From: Sphaerospermopsis torques-reginae ITEP-024
GTDB taxonomy: Bacteria > Cyanobacteriota > Cyanobacteriia > Cyanobacteriales > Nostocaceae
Assembly (NCBI RefSeq): GCF_019598945.1
Contig: NZ_CP080598.1
Coordinates: 2,108,001 to 2,172,000 of the forward strand
Direction of reading: 5' to 3'
Length of the DNA stretch: 64,000 bases
This document shows, piece after piece, positions 50,894 to 57,839 of this stretch. Below the pieces are notes generated by a model. That model saw only the letters and a list, made by a program, of their open reading frames with translations, searched no databases and was not told where the DNA came from. The position numbers and the translations under genes were made by a program. How positions within the stretch are numbered: the first letter of the stretch is position 1; each line of letters opens with the position of its first letter.

Positions 50894-51143
50894 AAATATT
50901 TACCTCTTCAGTACGAGAACGACGAACAGAAATAATCCTTATTTTATCACTACGATAGGTAATGACTGCTGACCAATGTTTATCACCTATTTTACCAATA
51001 ACTAGAAATCTGGGTTCATCGGTTGTGCGTGCAGGTATTTCTATACGGTTTGTATCATTCCACAGTTTTTGTGCTTCAATAAAATTGATTTTATGTTTAG
51101 TTTTATTTGTTGCACTTTTGTTAGGATCAAATTCAAATTCCAT
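50883..51143 (-). CDS. brnT: BrnT-type toxin, copy 1
   Basis: 86 residues: EFEFDPNKSATNKTKHKINFIEAQKLW, then DEPRFLVIGKIGDKHWSAVITYRSDKIRIISVRRSR, the classic BrnT/DUF497 RNase-toxin pattern (RelE-like fold). ATG at 51143. Copy 2 at 56215-56484 is about 90% identical. Target RNA unknown. Confidence 0.92.
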   Translation of the reverse strand: MEFEFDPNKSATNKTKHKINFIEAQKLWNDTNRIEIPARTTDEPRFLVIGKIGDKHWSAVITYRSDKIRIISVRRSRTEEVNIYES

Positions 51144-51145
51144 AA

Positions 51146-51250
51146 CTATAGCTTGTTTAAAACTATCATGTTCTTAGCTAGTTTTTCTTCTGCATTATTA
51201 AATGCTAAGTCTTGAAAGATGTTGCCGGAACTGATGGTATAATTTAACAT
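51146..51250 (-). pseudogene. N-terminal remnant of an XRE-type antitoxin
   Basis: A 34-codon frame, MLNYTISSGNIFQDLAFNNA then EEKLAKNMIVLNKL. The GNIFQDLAFNNAEEKLAK part resembles the start of HigA/XRE antitoxins (GNVFADLGLPNAEEKLAKA), but the frame stops before the HTH. It lies between the kinase gene and brnT. Seen as a remnant; the family call is from memory of the motif. Confidence 0.5.
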
Positions 51251-51270
51251 AATTTTCTTACTGTAATTTA

Positions 51271-52545
51271 CTAACTGGAACGGCCTAATTGTTTTAATAA
51301 ATCATTGCGATTGTTGATATAAAGTTGTTCATCTGGTTTAATACTAATTGCTTTTTCATAACATTTTAATGCTTCTTCATACCTTTGTAAATACCATAAG
51401 GAAACACCCCGTCCACACCAAGCTTGATGATAGTCAGGTTTAATAGCAATAGCTTGATCATAAGATGCGATCGCTGCTTGGTATTTTTGTAATTTTCTTA
51501 GGGAAACACCCCGTTTATACCAACCTTCATGATAGTTAGGTTTAATAGCAATAGATTTATCGTAAGATGCGATCGCTTCTTGGTATCTTTGTAAATTAAA
51601 TAGTTGATTACCTTGTTCAACCCCGCCTTGATTTGATTTATTTGATATTTGCTCTGTTAATGGTTGTGTATTCTGTTGTTTAACAACTGACTGTGTTACT
51701 GGCTTTGTATTCTGTGATTCAACAATGGAAAAAACCTGATTTAATACATCCAACGCTTCCTTAGCATTTCTATAACGTTGTCGCCAATCATATCGCACCA
51801 TTTTAGTGATAAATGTTCTTAGTTTATAACTTACTTCTACTTGATCAATCCAAATAATTTCGCCATTATCATCTTCTGGTAATAACCGAGGAGACAAATC
51901 AATTAATGCCTGAATTGCTGTCATACCTAAAGCATAAATATCACTACTAAATTTAGGTTTACCCATAGCCTGTTCTAAAGGCGTATATCCGGGCGTACCA
52001 ATACGAATAGTTCGGGTAGTAGAACCTGATTTCATGGCAATAGTAGTATTAATTTGTTTGATTGCACCAAAATCAATTAATACTAACTTCCCATCTTTAC
52101 GTCGCATAATATTGGCAGGTTTAAGATCCCTATGAATAACTCTATTGTCATGGACATAAACCAATATTTCTAAAACATCTCGTAAAAGTTGAATTACTTC
52201 AGCTTCACTTAACTTTTTACCAGGACTGATTTCATTAGTTAAATCTTTACCTTCAATAAATTCTTGAATTAAATAAAAGTTTTCATCTTCCTGAAAATAG
52301 GCATACAATTTAGGAATTTGATCGTGATTTTGTCCTAATTTATGTAAAATCTGTGCTTCTTGTTTAAATAAACGGATAGTATCTCGGTCAATTTCTGTAG
52401 GTTTTAACCGTTTAACTACATGAATAGGTTTAGGAGTAATAGGGATATCTAAATCTTCTGCAAGGTAAGTTTCCCCAAAACCACCTTTTTCTAGTTCTAG
52501 TTCTTGGATAATCTGGTAACGTTGACGGAGAATCTTACCAATCAT
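51271..52545 (-). CDS. Serine/threonine protein kinase with C-terminal TPRs
   Basis: 424 residues. The Hanks-type kinase domain (about 8-270) has a glycine loop KGGFGETYLAED, VVKRL with the ATP Lys, HRDLKPANIM (catalytic loop), VLIDFGAIKQ (DFG) and GTPGYTPLEQAMGKPKFSSDIYALGMT. A Gln/Thr-rich linker (about 275-310) leads to three TPRs (about 310-420), e.g. YQEAIASYDKSIAIKPNYHEGWYKRGVSL. No membrane segment. Such kinases are numerous in Nostocales. It is part of a duplicated block whose other copy retains only TPR remnants (56560-56820). Confidence 0.93.
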   Translation of the reverse strand: MIGKILRQRYQIIQELELEKGGFGETYLAEDLDIPITPKPIHVVKRLKPTEIDRDTIRLFKQEAQILHKLGQNHDQIPKLYAYFQEDENFYLIQEFIEGKDLTNEISPGKKLSEAEVIQLLRDVLEILVYVHDNRVIHRDLKPANIMRRKDGKLVLIDFGAIKQINTTIAMKSGSTTRTIRIGTPGYTPLEQAMGKPKFSSDIYALGMTAIQALIDLSPRLLPEDDNGEIIWIDQVEVSYKLRTFITKMVRYDWRQRYRNAKEALDVLNQVFSIVESQNTKPVTQSVVKQQNTQPLTEQISNKSNQGGVEQGNQLFNLQRYQEAIASYDKSIAIKPNYHEGWYKRGVSLRKLQKYQAAIASYDQAIAIKPDYHQAWCGRGVSLWYLQRYEEALKCYEKAISIKPDEQLYINNRNDLLKQLGRSS

Positions 52546-52861
52546 AAGATGTTATCTTTATAACCCTGTTTTTGTCTATAATAACTGATAATCCCCCTTT
52601 GTGTCTCTCTCTGCGCCTCTGCGTGAGAAAAAAATTAAACAACTTAAAGCGATCGCCCCCATTACCCCATAAAATCATAAACTATGTTTTTAAATGAGTT
52701 TTGTTATGTAAATATTTGCTATAATAAATAAAAGTCCTATCAAGTAAATATATACTTAAATGTTAAACATAACACTAGACACCAGTAAAACTGACATAGA
52801 ATAACAGCAACTAGATTTATATTACAATTATTAAATCACTAAAATATATTTGGTGTTAATT

Positions 52862-54109
52862 ATGCTGAAAAAACTGATTCTCGAAAATTGGAAAAGTTTC
52901 CGTTATGCTGAACTTCCCCTTGATCCTTTAACTGTACTTATTGGAACTAATGCAAGTGGTAAGTCTAATGTTGTTGAAGCTTTGGAATTTTTACAAAGAA
53001 TAGCTAATGGTGAAAATATTGAAACAGCTTTAGCAGGTGATAAAACACTTTCTTCTATTCGTGGTGGTGTTCAATGTGCTGCAAGACATGGTGAAAAAGA
53101 GTTTAGTTTAAAGGTGTTAATTGGAAGTGACGATGATGATTATTTATATAATGTGAAAATACAAACATTGCCTGATTGTCAAATACTACAAGAAGATATT
53201 AAAAGTGATTTATATTATCACGAACAAGGGATTTACTTAAAAAAGTTTACTTTAAAAACAGGACACAACAATAGAAGTAATCTCAACAATACAGGTAATA
53301 GTTTTAGTTTGAGCGATTTATTTGAAAACAACATTCTATATAACACTACTGAAGGTGGTAACATGGTTTTTAGTAAAGAGGTTAAAGATATATTCTTACC
53401 CGCAAAAAAGAAAGTTCAAGAGTTTGTAGTATCTAATTTAGAAAATATGTTAACTCTTAATCCAATTCCATCTACAATGCGTGATTATTCCCGACTATCT
53501 GAAAACCTAGAAAGCGACGGTTCAAATATTGCTGGAGTTTTAGCAGCATTACCAGATGACAAAAAAGCAGAAGTTGAAAATACCCTATCTGAATATATCA
53601 AATATTTACCAGAAGGTGATATTAAAAAAGTATTGGCTGAACCAGTAGGAAGACTGAAAACAGATGCAATGCTGTACTGTCAAGAAGAATGGAAACCAGG
53701 AGAAATAACAGAAATTGATGCTAGAATTATGTCAGATGGAACATTGCGATTTCTAGCAATTCTCACAGCATTATTAACCCGTCCCGAAGGTAGTCAAATT
53801 GTTATAGAAGAAATAGATAACGGTTTACATCCTTCCCGTGCAGCATTATTAGTAAAAATATTAAAAGAAATTGGTAGTAAACGCAATATTGATATTTTAT
53901 TAACCACCCATAACCCCGCTTTACTTGATGCTTTTGGTTCAGAAATAGTTCCCTTTGTAGTTGTTGCACATCGAGATTTAGAAACTGGAGAAAGTAAACT
54001 TACCTTATTAGAAGATATTGAAAACTTCCCTAAATTATTTGCTTCCTATTCCTTGGGACAAATGACAACAAAAGGAGCAATTGAACGCAGTCTTTCTCAT
54101 GGCGTATAA
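52862..54109 (+). CDS. SMC/OLD-like AAA family ATPase (AAA_21 type)
   Basis: 415 residues from MLKKLILENWKSFRYAELPLD. Walker A is GTNASGKS (28-35), a short linker region without a long coiled coil covers about 90-280, the ABC-like signature region is RIMSDGTLRFLAIL (about 288-301), Walker B is IVIEEIDNGLHPS (about 313-325) and the switch His is in LLTTHNPALLDA (about 347-358). This is the architecture of single-polypeptide RecF/OLD-like ATPases found in many anti-phage systems (OLD, PARIS AriA, Septu PtuA), but no TOPRIM follows. A PIN-like gene begins 21 bases after the stop, suggesting a two-component system. The ATG at 52862 is preferred over a GTG at 52850. Confidence 0.88.
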   Translation: MLKKLILENWKSFRYAELPLDPLTVLIGTNASGKSNVVEALEFLQRIANGENIETALAGDKTLSSIRGGVQCAARHGEKEFSLKVLIGSDDDDYLYNVKIQTLPDCQILQEDIKSDLYYHEQGIYLKKFTLKTGHNNRSNLNNTGNSFSLSDLFENNILYNTTEGGNMVFSKEVKDIFLPAKKKVQEFVVSNLENMLTLNPIPSTMRDYSRLSENLESDGSNIAGVLAALPDDKKAEVENTLSEYIKYLPEGDIKKVLAEPVGRLKTDAMLYCQEEWKPGEITEIDARIMSDGTLRFLAILTALLTRPEGSQIVIEEIDNGLHPSRAALLVKILKEIGSKRNIDILLTTHNPALLDAFGSEIVPFVVVAHRDLETGESKLTLLEDIENFPKLFASYSLGQMTTKGAIERSLSHGV

Positions 54110-54130
54110 TTGGGGGAGTAATTTAAAAAA

Positions 54131-54643
54131 ATGAGAAAAGTTTTATTGATAGATACATCTTTATTGTGTGTCTGGTTAAAAGTTCCAGGTAAAGAAACTG
54201 CGGGTAATAATAAATGGGATTTTGAAAGTGTTAATGATAAAATCAAATTAGAAATAGAAAAAGGAACAACCTTGGTACTTCCTTTAGCTACAGTTATCGA
54301 AACAGGAAATCATATTGCACAAGCGAAAACCGGCGATAAATGGACATCTGCTGAACAATTTACAAAAATTATGATTTTTGCTGCTGATGAAACAAGTCCT
54401 TGGGCTGCTTTTCGTGAACAAATTGTATTATGGGAAGCAGAAGGATTGAAAAATTTAGCTGCTACATTTCCCAACCAAGCTGTACAAAACACTTCAATGG
54501 GTGATGCTAGTATAGTAGTCTTGGGTTGGTATTATCATCATAAAGGTTTTCATGTAGAATTTCTCACAGATGATAGTGGTTTAAAATCTCAAGAACCTCC
54601 ACCACCAACCACACCCACCCGTCGCAGTAGTCGCAGAATATGA
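54131..54643 (+). CDS. PIN-like putative nuclease paired with the AAA ATPase
   Basis: 170 residues. It begins RKVLLIDTSLLCVWL (Asp8). It continues with LPLATVIETGNHIA (Glu57), TSMGDASIVVLGWYY (Asp125) and VEFLTDDSGLKS (Asp147/148), the order and type of acidic residues of PIN-fold ribonucleases, though the overall sequence is far from VapC. The C-terminal tail is Pro/Thr then Arg/Ser-rich (TPTRRSSRRI) and could bind nucleic acid. Same strand, 21 bases after the ATPase, so very likely cotranscribed. PIN assignment is inferred from motif order. Confidence 0.65.
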   Translation: MRKVLLIDTSLLCVWLKVPGKETAGNNKWDFESVNDKIKLEIEKGTTLVLPLATVIETGNHIAQAKTGDKWTSAEQFTKIMIFAADETSPWAAFREQIVLWEAEGLKNLAATFPNQAVQNTSMGDASIVVLGWYYHHKGFHVEFLTDDSGLKSQEPPPPTTPTRRSSRRI

Positions 54644-54701
54644 TAAGACTTAATACAGAAGCAGAATAGAGAAAAATTGAAGTTTACTTAATACATAAAT
54701 T

Positions 54702-55136
54702 TTAAACATTTCTTAAAAATACAGATGGATCAATATGAAAGAAATCACTAAGTTTCTCGATGTGTTCAATGGTGAGGGTTTGTTTTCCCGCTATAACATC
54801 AGACAATATAGTTTCATCTTCAAAAATTGATATTAAATCTGTAAATTGTAAATTCAATTCTTCTATTAATACTTTAAATAATTCTACCCCATAAATATCA
54901 CGAATGGGATAATTTTGATCCTCATATTCAGATACCACTAATCCTAATAAATGTAGATAATCTCGTTCATCAGGAGTTAAATTTCCTTGATCTAATAATT
55001 CATCAATGATATTTTGAGTTCTGGTTAATTCTTCCTCAGATGTGATTTTTCTGGGTGGAAAAGAAGTAATTAATTCTAAGTATGTTTTAGGTGTACCAAG
55101 GGTCTTGTTTCCAGTTTTGTTTATCATATTCTGCAT
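54702..55136 (-). CDS. higA: HigA-type antitoxin
   Basis: 144 residues. Helical N-terminal part TPKTYLELITSFPPRKITSEEELTRTQNIIDELLDQGNLTPDERDYLHLLGLVVSEYE is typical of COG5499 HigA antitoxins. The C-terminal HTH is FTDLISIFEDETILSDVIAGKQTLTIEHIEKLSDFF. It overlaps the 3' end of the toxin gene by about 50 bases (41 if the second ATG, at 55127, is used). Pair: higB then higA, the usual toxin-first order. Confidence 0.85.
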   Translation of the reverse strand: MQNMINKTGNKTLGTPKTYLELITSFPPRKITSEEELTRTQNIIDELLDQGNLTPDERDYLHLLGLVVSEYEDQNYPIRDIYGVELFKVLIEELNLQFTDLISIFEDETILSDVIAGKQTLTIEHIEKLSDFFHIDPSVFLRNV

Positions 55137-55389
55137 GGGTAAGGATATGGCGAATATACACTTCTTGATATTGATAGTCTACTAATGCAATTAGTCGGTA
55201 ATTATTACCACTAATATTAAAAACAGTCAAATTACCAACTAAATCAGCAGATGGAAATACTTGACGTAATTGAACAAAATTTTCCCATTTAGCTTTACTA
55301 ACAATTTTATACCATGTTTCTAAATTTGATTCAGCTTTGGGATGCTGTTGAGAAAATTCTTTTATTCTTTTTTTGCTGATAATGTGCAT
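55087..55389 (-). CDS. higB: HigB-type mRNA interferase toxin
   Basis: 100 residues from MHIISKKRIKEFSQQHPKAESNLETWYKIVSKAKW, with FNISGNNYRLIALVDYQYQEVYIRHILTHAEYDKQNW, the RelE-superfamily HigB signature including the late His/Tyr pair. The ATG at 55389 gives the family-typical start. Followed by overlapping higA. Confidence 0.9.
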   Translation of the reverse strand: MHIISKKRIKEFSQQHPKAESNLETWYKIVSKAKWENFVQLRQVFPSADLVGNLTVFNISGNNYRLIALVDYQYQEVYIRHILTHAEYDKQNWKQDPWYT

Positions 55390-55393
55390 ATTA

Positions 55394-55711
55394 TTACTCA
55401 TCCATTAAATCAGCAATTAGGCGATCGTAAATATCTTGCCACAGGGTTAAATGTTGTTTAAAATTGAGAATGACAGCGATTTTTTGACCTTGACTATCAG
55501 TTAAAAACTGAATATTTTCCAGTTCAGGATATTGGTTAATGACTGTTTCCCAAAGTGTTTGATGGGGTTGTAAGTCTATAAATACTCCTGTTCTTTTATT
55601 TTGTTGGTCTGTTAAAAATTGAATACCTGGTAATTGAGGTAAGTTATTATTTTGATATTGTTGATAATATTTACCTCTGACTCCTTTACTGAAATCATAT
55701 TCTTCTAACAT
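55394..55711 (-). CDS. Antitoxin-like protein with internal duplication
   Basis: 105 residues from MLEEYDFSKGVRGKYYQQY, an N-terminal motif common in cyanobacterial antitoxin-like proteins. Two related units follow: IQFLTDQQNKRTGVFIDLQPHQTLWETVI and IQFLTDSQGQKIAVILNFKQHLTLWQDIY. A TTG at 55747 directly after the zinc-finger stop is an alternative start. It ends 4 bases before higB on the same strand. I cannot name its toxin; it may belong to a lost partner or modulate HigBA. Confidence 0.6.
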   Translation of the reverse strand: MLEEYDFSKGVRGKYYQQYQNNNLPQLPGIQFLTDQQNKRTGVFIDLQPHQTLWETVINQYPELENIQFLTDSQGQKIAVILNFKQHLTLWQDIYDRLIADLMDE

Positions 55712-55747
55712 TTGATCATAATTTACTTGTGATATTTGCTCAAGCAA

Positions 55748-56005
55748 TTAAACAGGAATACGAAAAGATTGACCAATAACTTGAAAATCTTCGGTTTGTT
55801 GATTTTTTAGTTTAGTCCGAATTTGGGCAAATTTTCTAACGATTTCGGGTTTATATAATCTTTCTCCACAGTTTAAACAAACTTCTGCTTCTATTTGGAT
55901 AATAACAGTATGATTTCCTCCTTTGAGGATTTTTTCAACTTGTTTAGGTTGTAATTCTTCTTTCTTTGTCTTTTCTACGTCTTTTGCGTCTATATATTCT
56001 GTCAC
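55748..56005 (-). CDS. YgiT-type antitoxin relative lacking the first zinc CxxC
   Basis: 85 residues with a GTG start. The first 16 or so residues (MTEYIDAKDVEKTKKEE) replace the CPTC-containing start seen at 50505-50648. From LQPKQVEKILKGGNHTVIIQIEAEVCLNCGERLY on, it is nearly identical to that copy, then continues KPEIVRKFAQIRTKLKNQQTEDFQVIGQSF. With one Cys pair only, zinc binding is doubtful. The gene overlaps the extended 3' end of brnA copy 2 by 62 bases. Probably a degraded or chimeric antitoxin. Confidence 0.65.
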   Translation of the reverse strand: MTEYIDAKDVEKTKKEELQPKQVEKILKGGNHTVIIQIEAEVCLNCGERLYKPEIVRKFAQIRTKLKNQQTEDFQVIGQSFRIPV

Positions 56006-56234
56006 TCTTGCTTAGTTTCTTCTTAAGATGTTCACTCAGCCATAACTTTATAATAGAATCACGAGTGATACCTAAACGTCTTCCTTCTTTTTCCAATGCT
56101 TCTATCATCCACACAGGAAAATCAATATTCACTCTTTTTTGTTCATAACCGGGACGACGTGCTTGAGATAAGTCTAAAAACTCAGTGATATCTTCATCAT
56201 TGTCAAATTTAGTATCAAATTCTTCCGCTTTCAT
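55944..56234 (-). CDS. brnA: BrnA-type antitoxin, copy 2, with basic C-terminal extension
   Basis: 96 residues. The first 70 or so match copy 1 almost exactly (DTKFDNDEDITEFLDLSQARRPG, KRVNIDFPVWMIEALEKEGRRLG). The C-terminus differs: instead of ending EKKVITG it runs on as a strongly basic tail (YRRKRRRKDKERR) read from low-complexity DNA that also encodes the next gene's start in another frame. It overlaps brnT copy 2 by 20 bases. Confidence 0.8.
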   Translation of the reverse strand: MKAEEFDTKFDNDEDITEFLDLSQARRPGYEQKRVNIDFPVWMIEALEKEGRRLGITRDSIIKLWLSEHLKKKLSKSDRIYRRKRRRKDKERRITT

Positions 56235-56484
56235 AAATATTTACCTCTTCAGTACGAGAACGACGAACAGAAATAATCCTTATTTTATCACTTCGATAGG
56301 TAATGACTGCTGACCAATGTTTATGACGTATTTTACCAATTATTAAAAATCTGGGTTCATCGGTTGTGCGTGCGGGTATTTCTATACGGTTTGTATCTGT
56401 CCACAGTTTTTGTGCTTCAATAAAATCAATTTTATGTTTAGTTTTATTGCTTGCACTTTTATTAGGGTCAAACTCAAATTCCAT
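56215..56484 (-). CDS. brnT: BrnT-type toxin, copy 2
   Basis: 89 residues, about 90% identical to the copy at 50883-51143, with the same EFEFDPNKSASNKTKHKIDFIEAQKLW and YRSDKIRIISVRRSR motifs. The C-terminus is three residues longer (GRI). Both copies look intact, so the cell carries two closely related toxin genes about 5 kb apart. Confidence 0.9.
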   Translation of the reverse strand: MEFEFDPNKSASNKTKHKIDFIEAQKLWTDTNRIEIPARTTDEPRFLIIGKIRHKHWSAVITYRSDKIRIISVRRSRTEEVNIYESGRI

Positions 56485-56559
56485 CTTTTTTTAATTAGAT
56501 TATCGTAAAGCTAAACAGACTTTGTTATTACCCATATCATTTATTTATCTGAACCTTGA

Positions 56560-56820
56560 TACTAATTGCTTTCTCATAACATTTTATTTCTTATCAGTAT
56601 CTTTGTAAATCGTCTAGGATAATTCCTCGGTTATACCAAGCTTCATGGTAGTCAGGTTTAATGGCAATCGCTTTATCATAAGATACGATCGCTTCTTCAT
56701 ACTTTTTTAACTTATCTAAAGCAACTCCTCGATTATACCAAGCTTCATGGTAGTCAGGTTTAATGGCAATCGCTTTATCATAAGATACGATCGCTTCTTC
56801 ATACTTTTTTAACCATCTAT
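56560..56820 (-). pseudogene. TPR remnant of a duplicated kinase-TPR gene
   Basis: The minus strand encodes two TPR units, KKYEEAIVSYDKAIAIKPDY with HEAWYNRGVALDKL and a second copy ending HEAWYNRGIILDDLQRY, then a stop. There is no start and no kinase domain. The two units are 102 bases apart and identical over about 80 bases. Upstream it fuses directly to a sequence equal to the 5' flank of the kinase gene (52567-52650 against 56814-56898), showing that the kinase portion was deleted from a duplicate. Confidence 0.8.
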
Positions 56821-57016
56821 AATAACTGATAATCTCTCTTTGTGTCTCTCTCTGCGCCTCTGCGTGAGAAAAAAATTAAACAACTTAAAGCGATCGCCCC
56901 AACCAAACCCATAGTATCACTACCATAAACCCACATCACCCCAAAAAAGACCTATAGTAGATGTATATTTCACGAAAGTAGAACAGTAAAATAATAAAGT
57001 AGCATCAGCAATCACC

Positions 57017-57178
57017 GTGGCAACCGACAAAATCAGAGTATCAACCTATATACAACAAACCCTGAAAGAAGAAGCCGAAAAAGTAGCCGATCGCCAGGGT
57101 AGATCCTTGAGTAACTATATTGAACAACTAATTAAACAAGATGTAGCCAGAGCAAAACAAGAAGGAGAAATCCAGTAA
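57017..57178 (+). CDS. Small ribbon-helix-helix-like protein
   Basis: A 53-residue frame with GTG start: VSTYIQQTLKEEAEKVADRQGRSLSNYIEQLIKQDV (about 7-42). The strand-helix-helix pattern and RSLSNYIEQLI motif are those of CopG/Arc-type DNA-binding antitoxins or plasmid regulators. It begins just upstream of a HicB/HicA-like pair and has no toxin of its own next to it. Basic and Gln-rich C-terminus. Function inferred only from pattern. Confidence 0.6.
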   Translation: MATDKIRVSTYIQQTLKEEAEKVADRQGRSLSNYIEQLIKQDVARAKQEGEIQ

Positions 57179-57305
57179 CATAAATTACAGAGCTAAAATT
57201 AACCTTTGCTTTCTCTTTAGGTAAGAAGCGATCGCCCTCTTTACTCAACGTCCAGTTACTATCAAATCATGTAAAATTTAACCAAATAATCTAAACTAAA
57301 AATCT

Positions 57306-57521
57306 ATGAAAACTTTTACCGCAATTATTGAAAGAGACGCACAAACAAAACTTTATGTAGGTTATGTTCCAGGTTTTCCAGGAGCGCATTCTCAAGGAGA
57401 AACATTAGACGAATTACAGCAAAATTTACGTGAAGTAATTGAAATGCTACTCGAAGACAAAGAACCAGAATTTGAGACGGAATTTATTGGTATACAACAA
57501 ATTACACTTCAGTCAGCATGA
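57306..57521 (+). CDS. hicB: HicB-like antitoxin (short form)
   Basis: 71 residues: FTAIIERDAQTKLYVGYVPGFPGAHSQGETLDELQQNLREVIEMLLED, the HicB fold without an HTH tail. Its stop overlaps the start of the next gene (ATGA). ATG at 57306. Standard antitoxin-first order of this subfamily. Confidence 0.9.
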   Translation: MKTFTAIIERDAQTKLYVGYVPGFPGAHSQGETLDELQQNLREVIEMLLEDKEPEFETEFIGIQQITLQSA

Positions 57522-57742
57522 GCAATATTCCTGTTCTTAAACCTCAAGAAGTAGTGCGTATTTTAGAAAATCTTGGATTTGTAGAAGTGCGTCAAACTGG
57601 TTCTCACAAACAGTTCCGTCATGCAGATGGTAGAGGAACAACCGTTCCCTTTCACAAAGGACGTGATATTGCACCGACTTTGTTACGCAAAATTGCTAGT
57701 GATATCAATTTAACAGTTGAGGAATTTTTGGAAGCTCGCTAA
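57518..57742 (+). CDS. hicA: HicA-like (YcfA) toxin
   Basis: 74 residues: LKPQEVVRILENLGFVEVRQTGSHKQFRHADGRGTTVPFHKGRDIAPTLLRKIASD. The catalytic His lies in TGSHKQF. Overlaps hicB by four bases, so translation is coupled. The pair appears intact and lies about 100 bases upstream of mutS. Confidence 0.93.
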   Translation: MSNIPVLKPQEVVRILENLGFVEVRQTGSHKQFRHADGRGTTVPFHKGRDIAPTLLRKIASDINLTVEEFLEAR

Positions 57743-57839
57743 AAATTAAAAAACCTTAAACAACCACCCCCATCCCCCCAACCCCACGCTATCATCAAAA
57801 ATAGTGCCAAAATAGTGCCAAACATTTCAGCATCTACAC

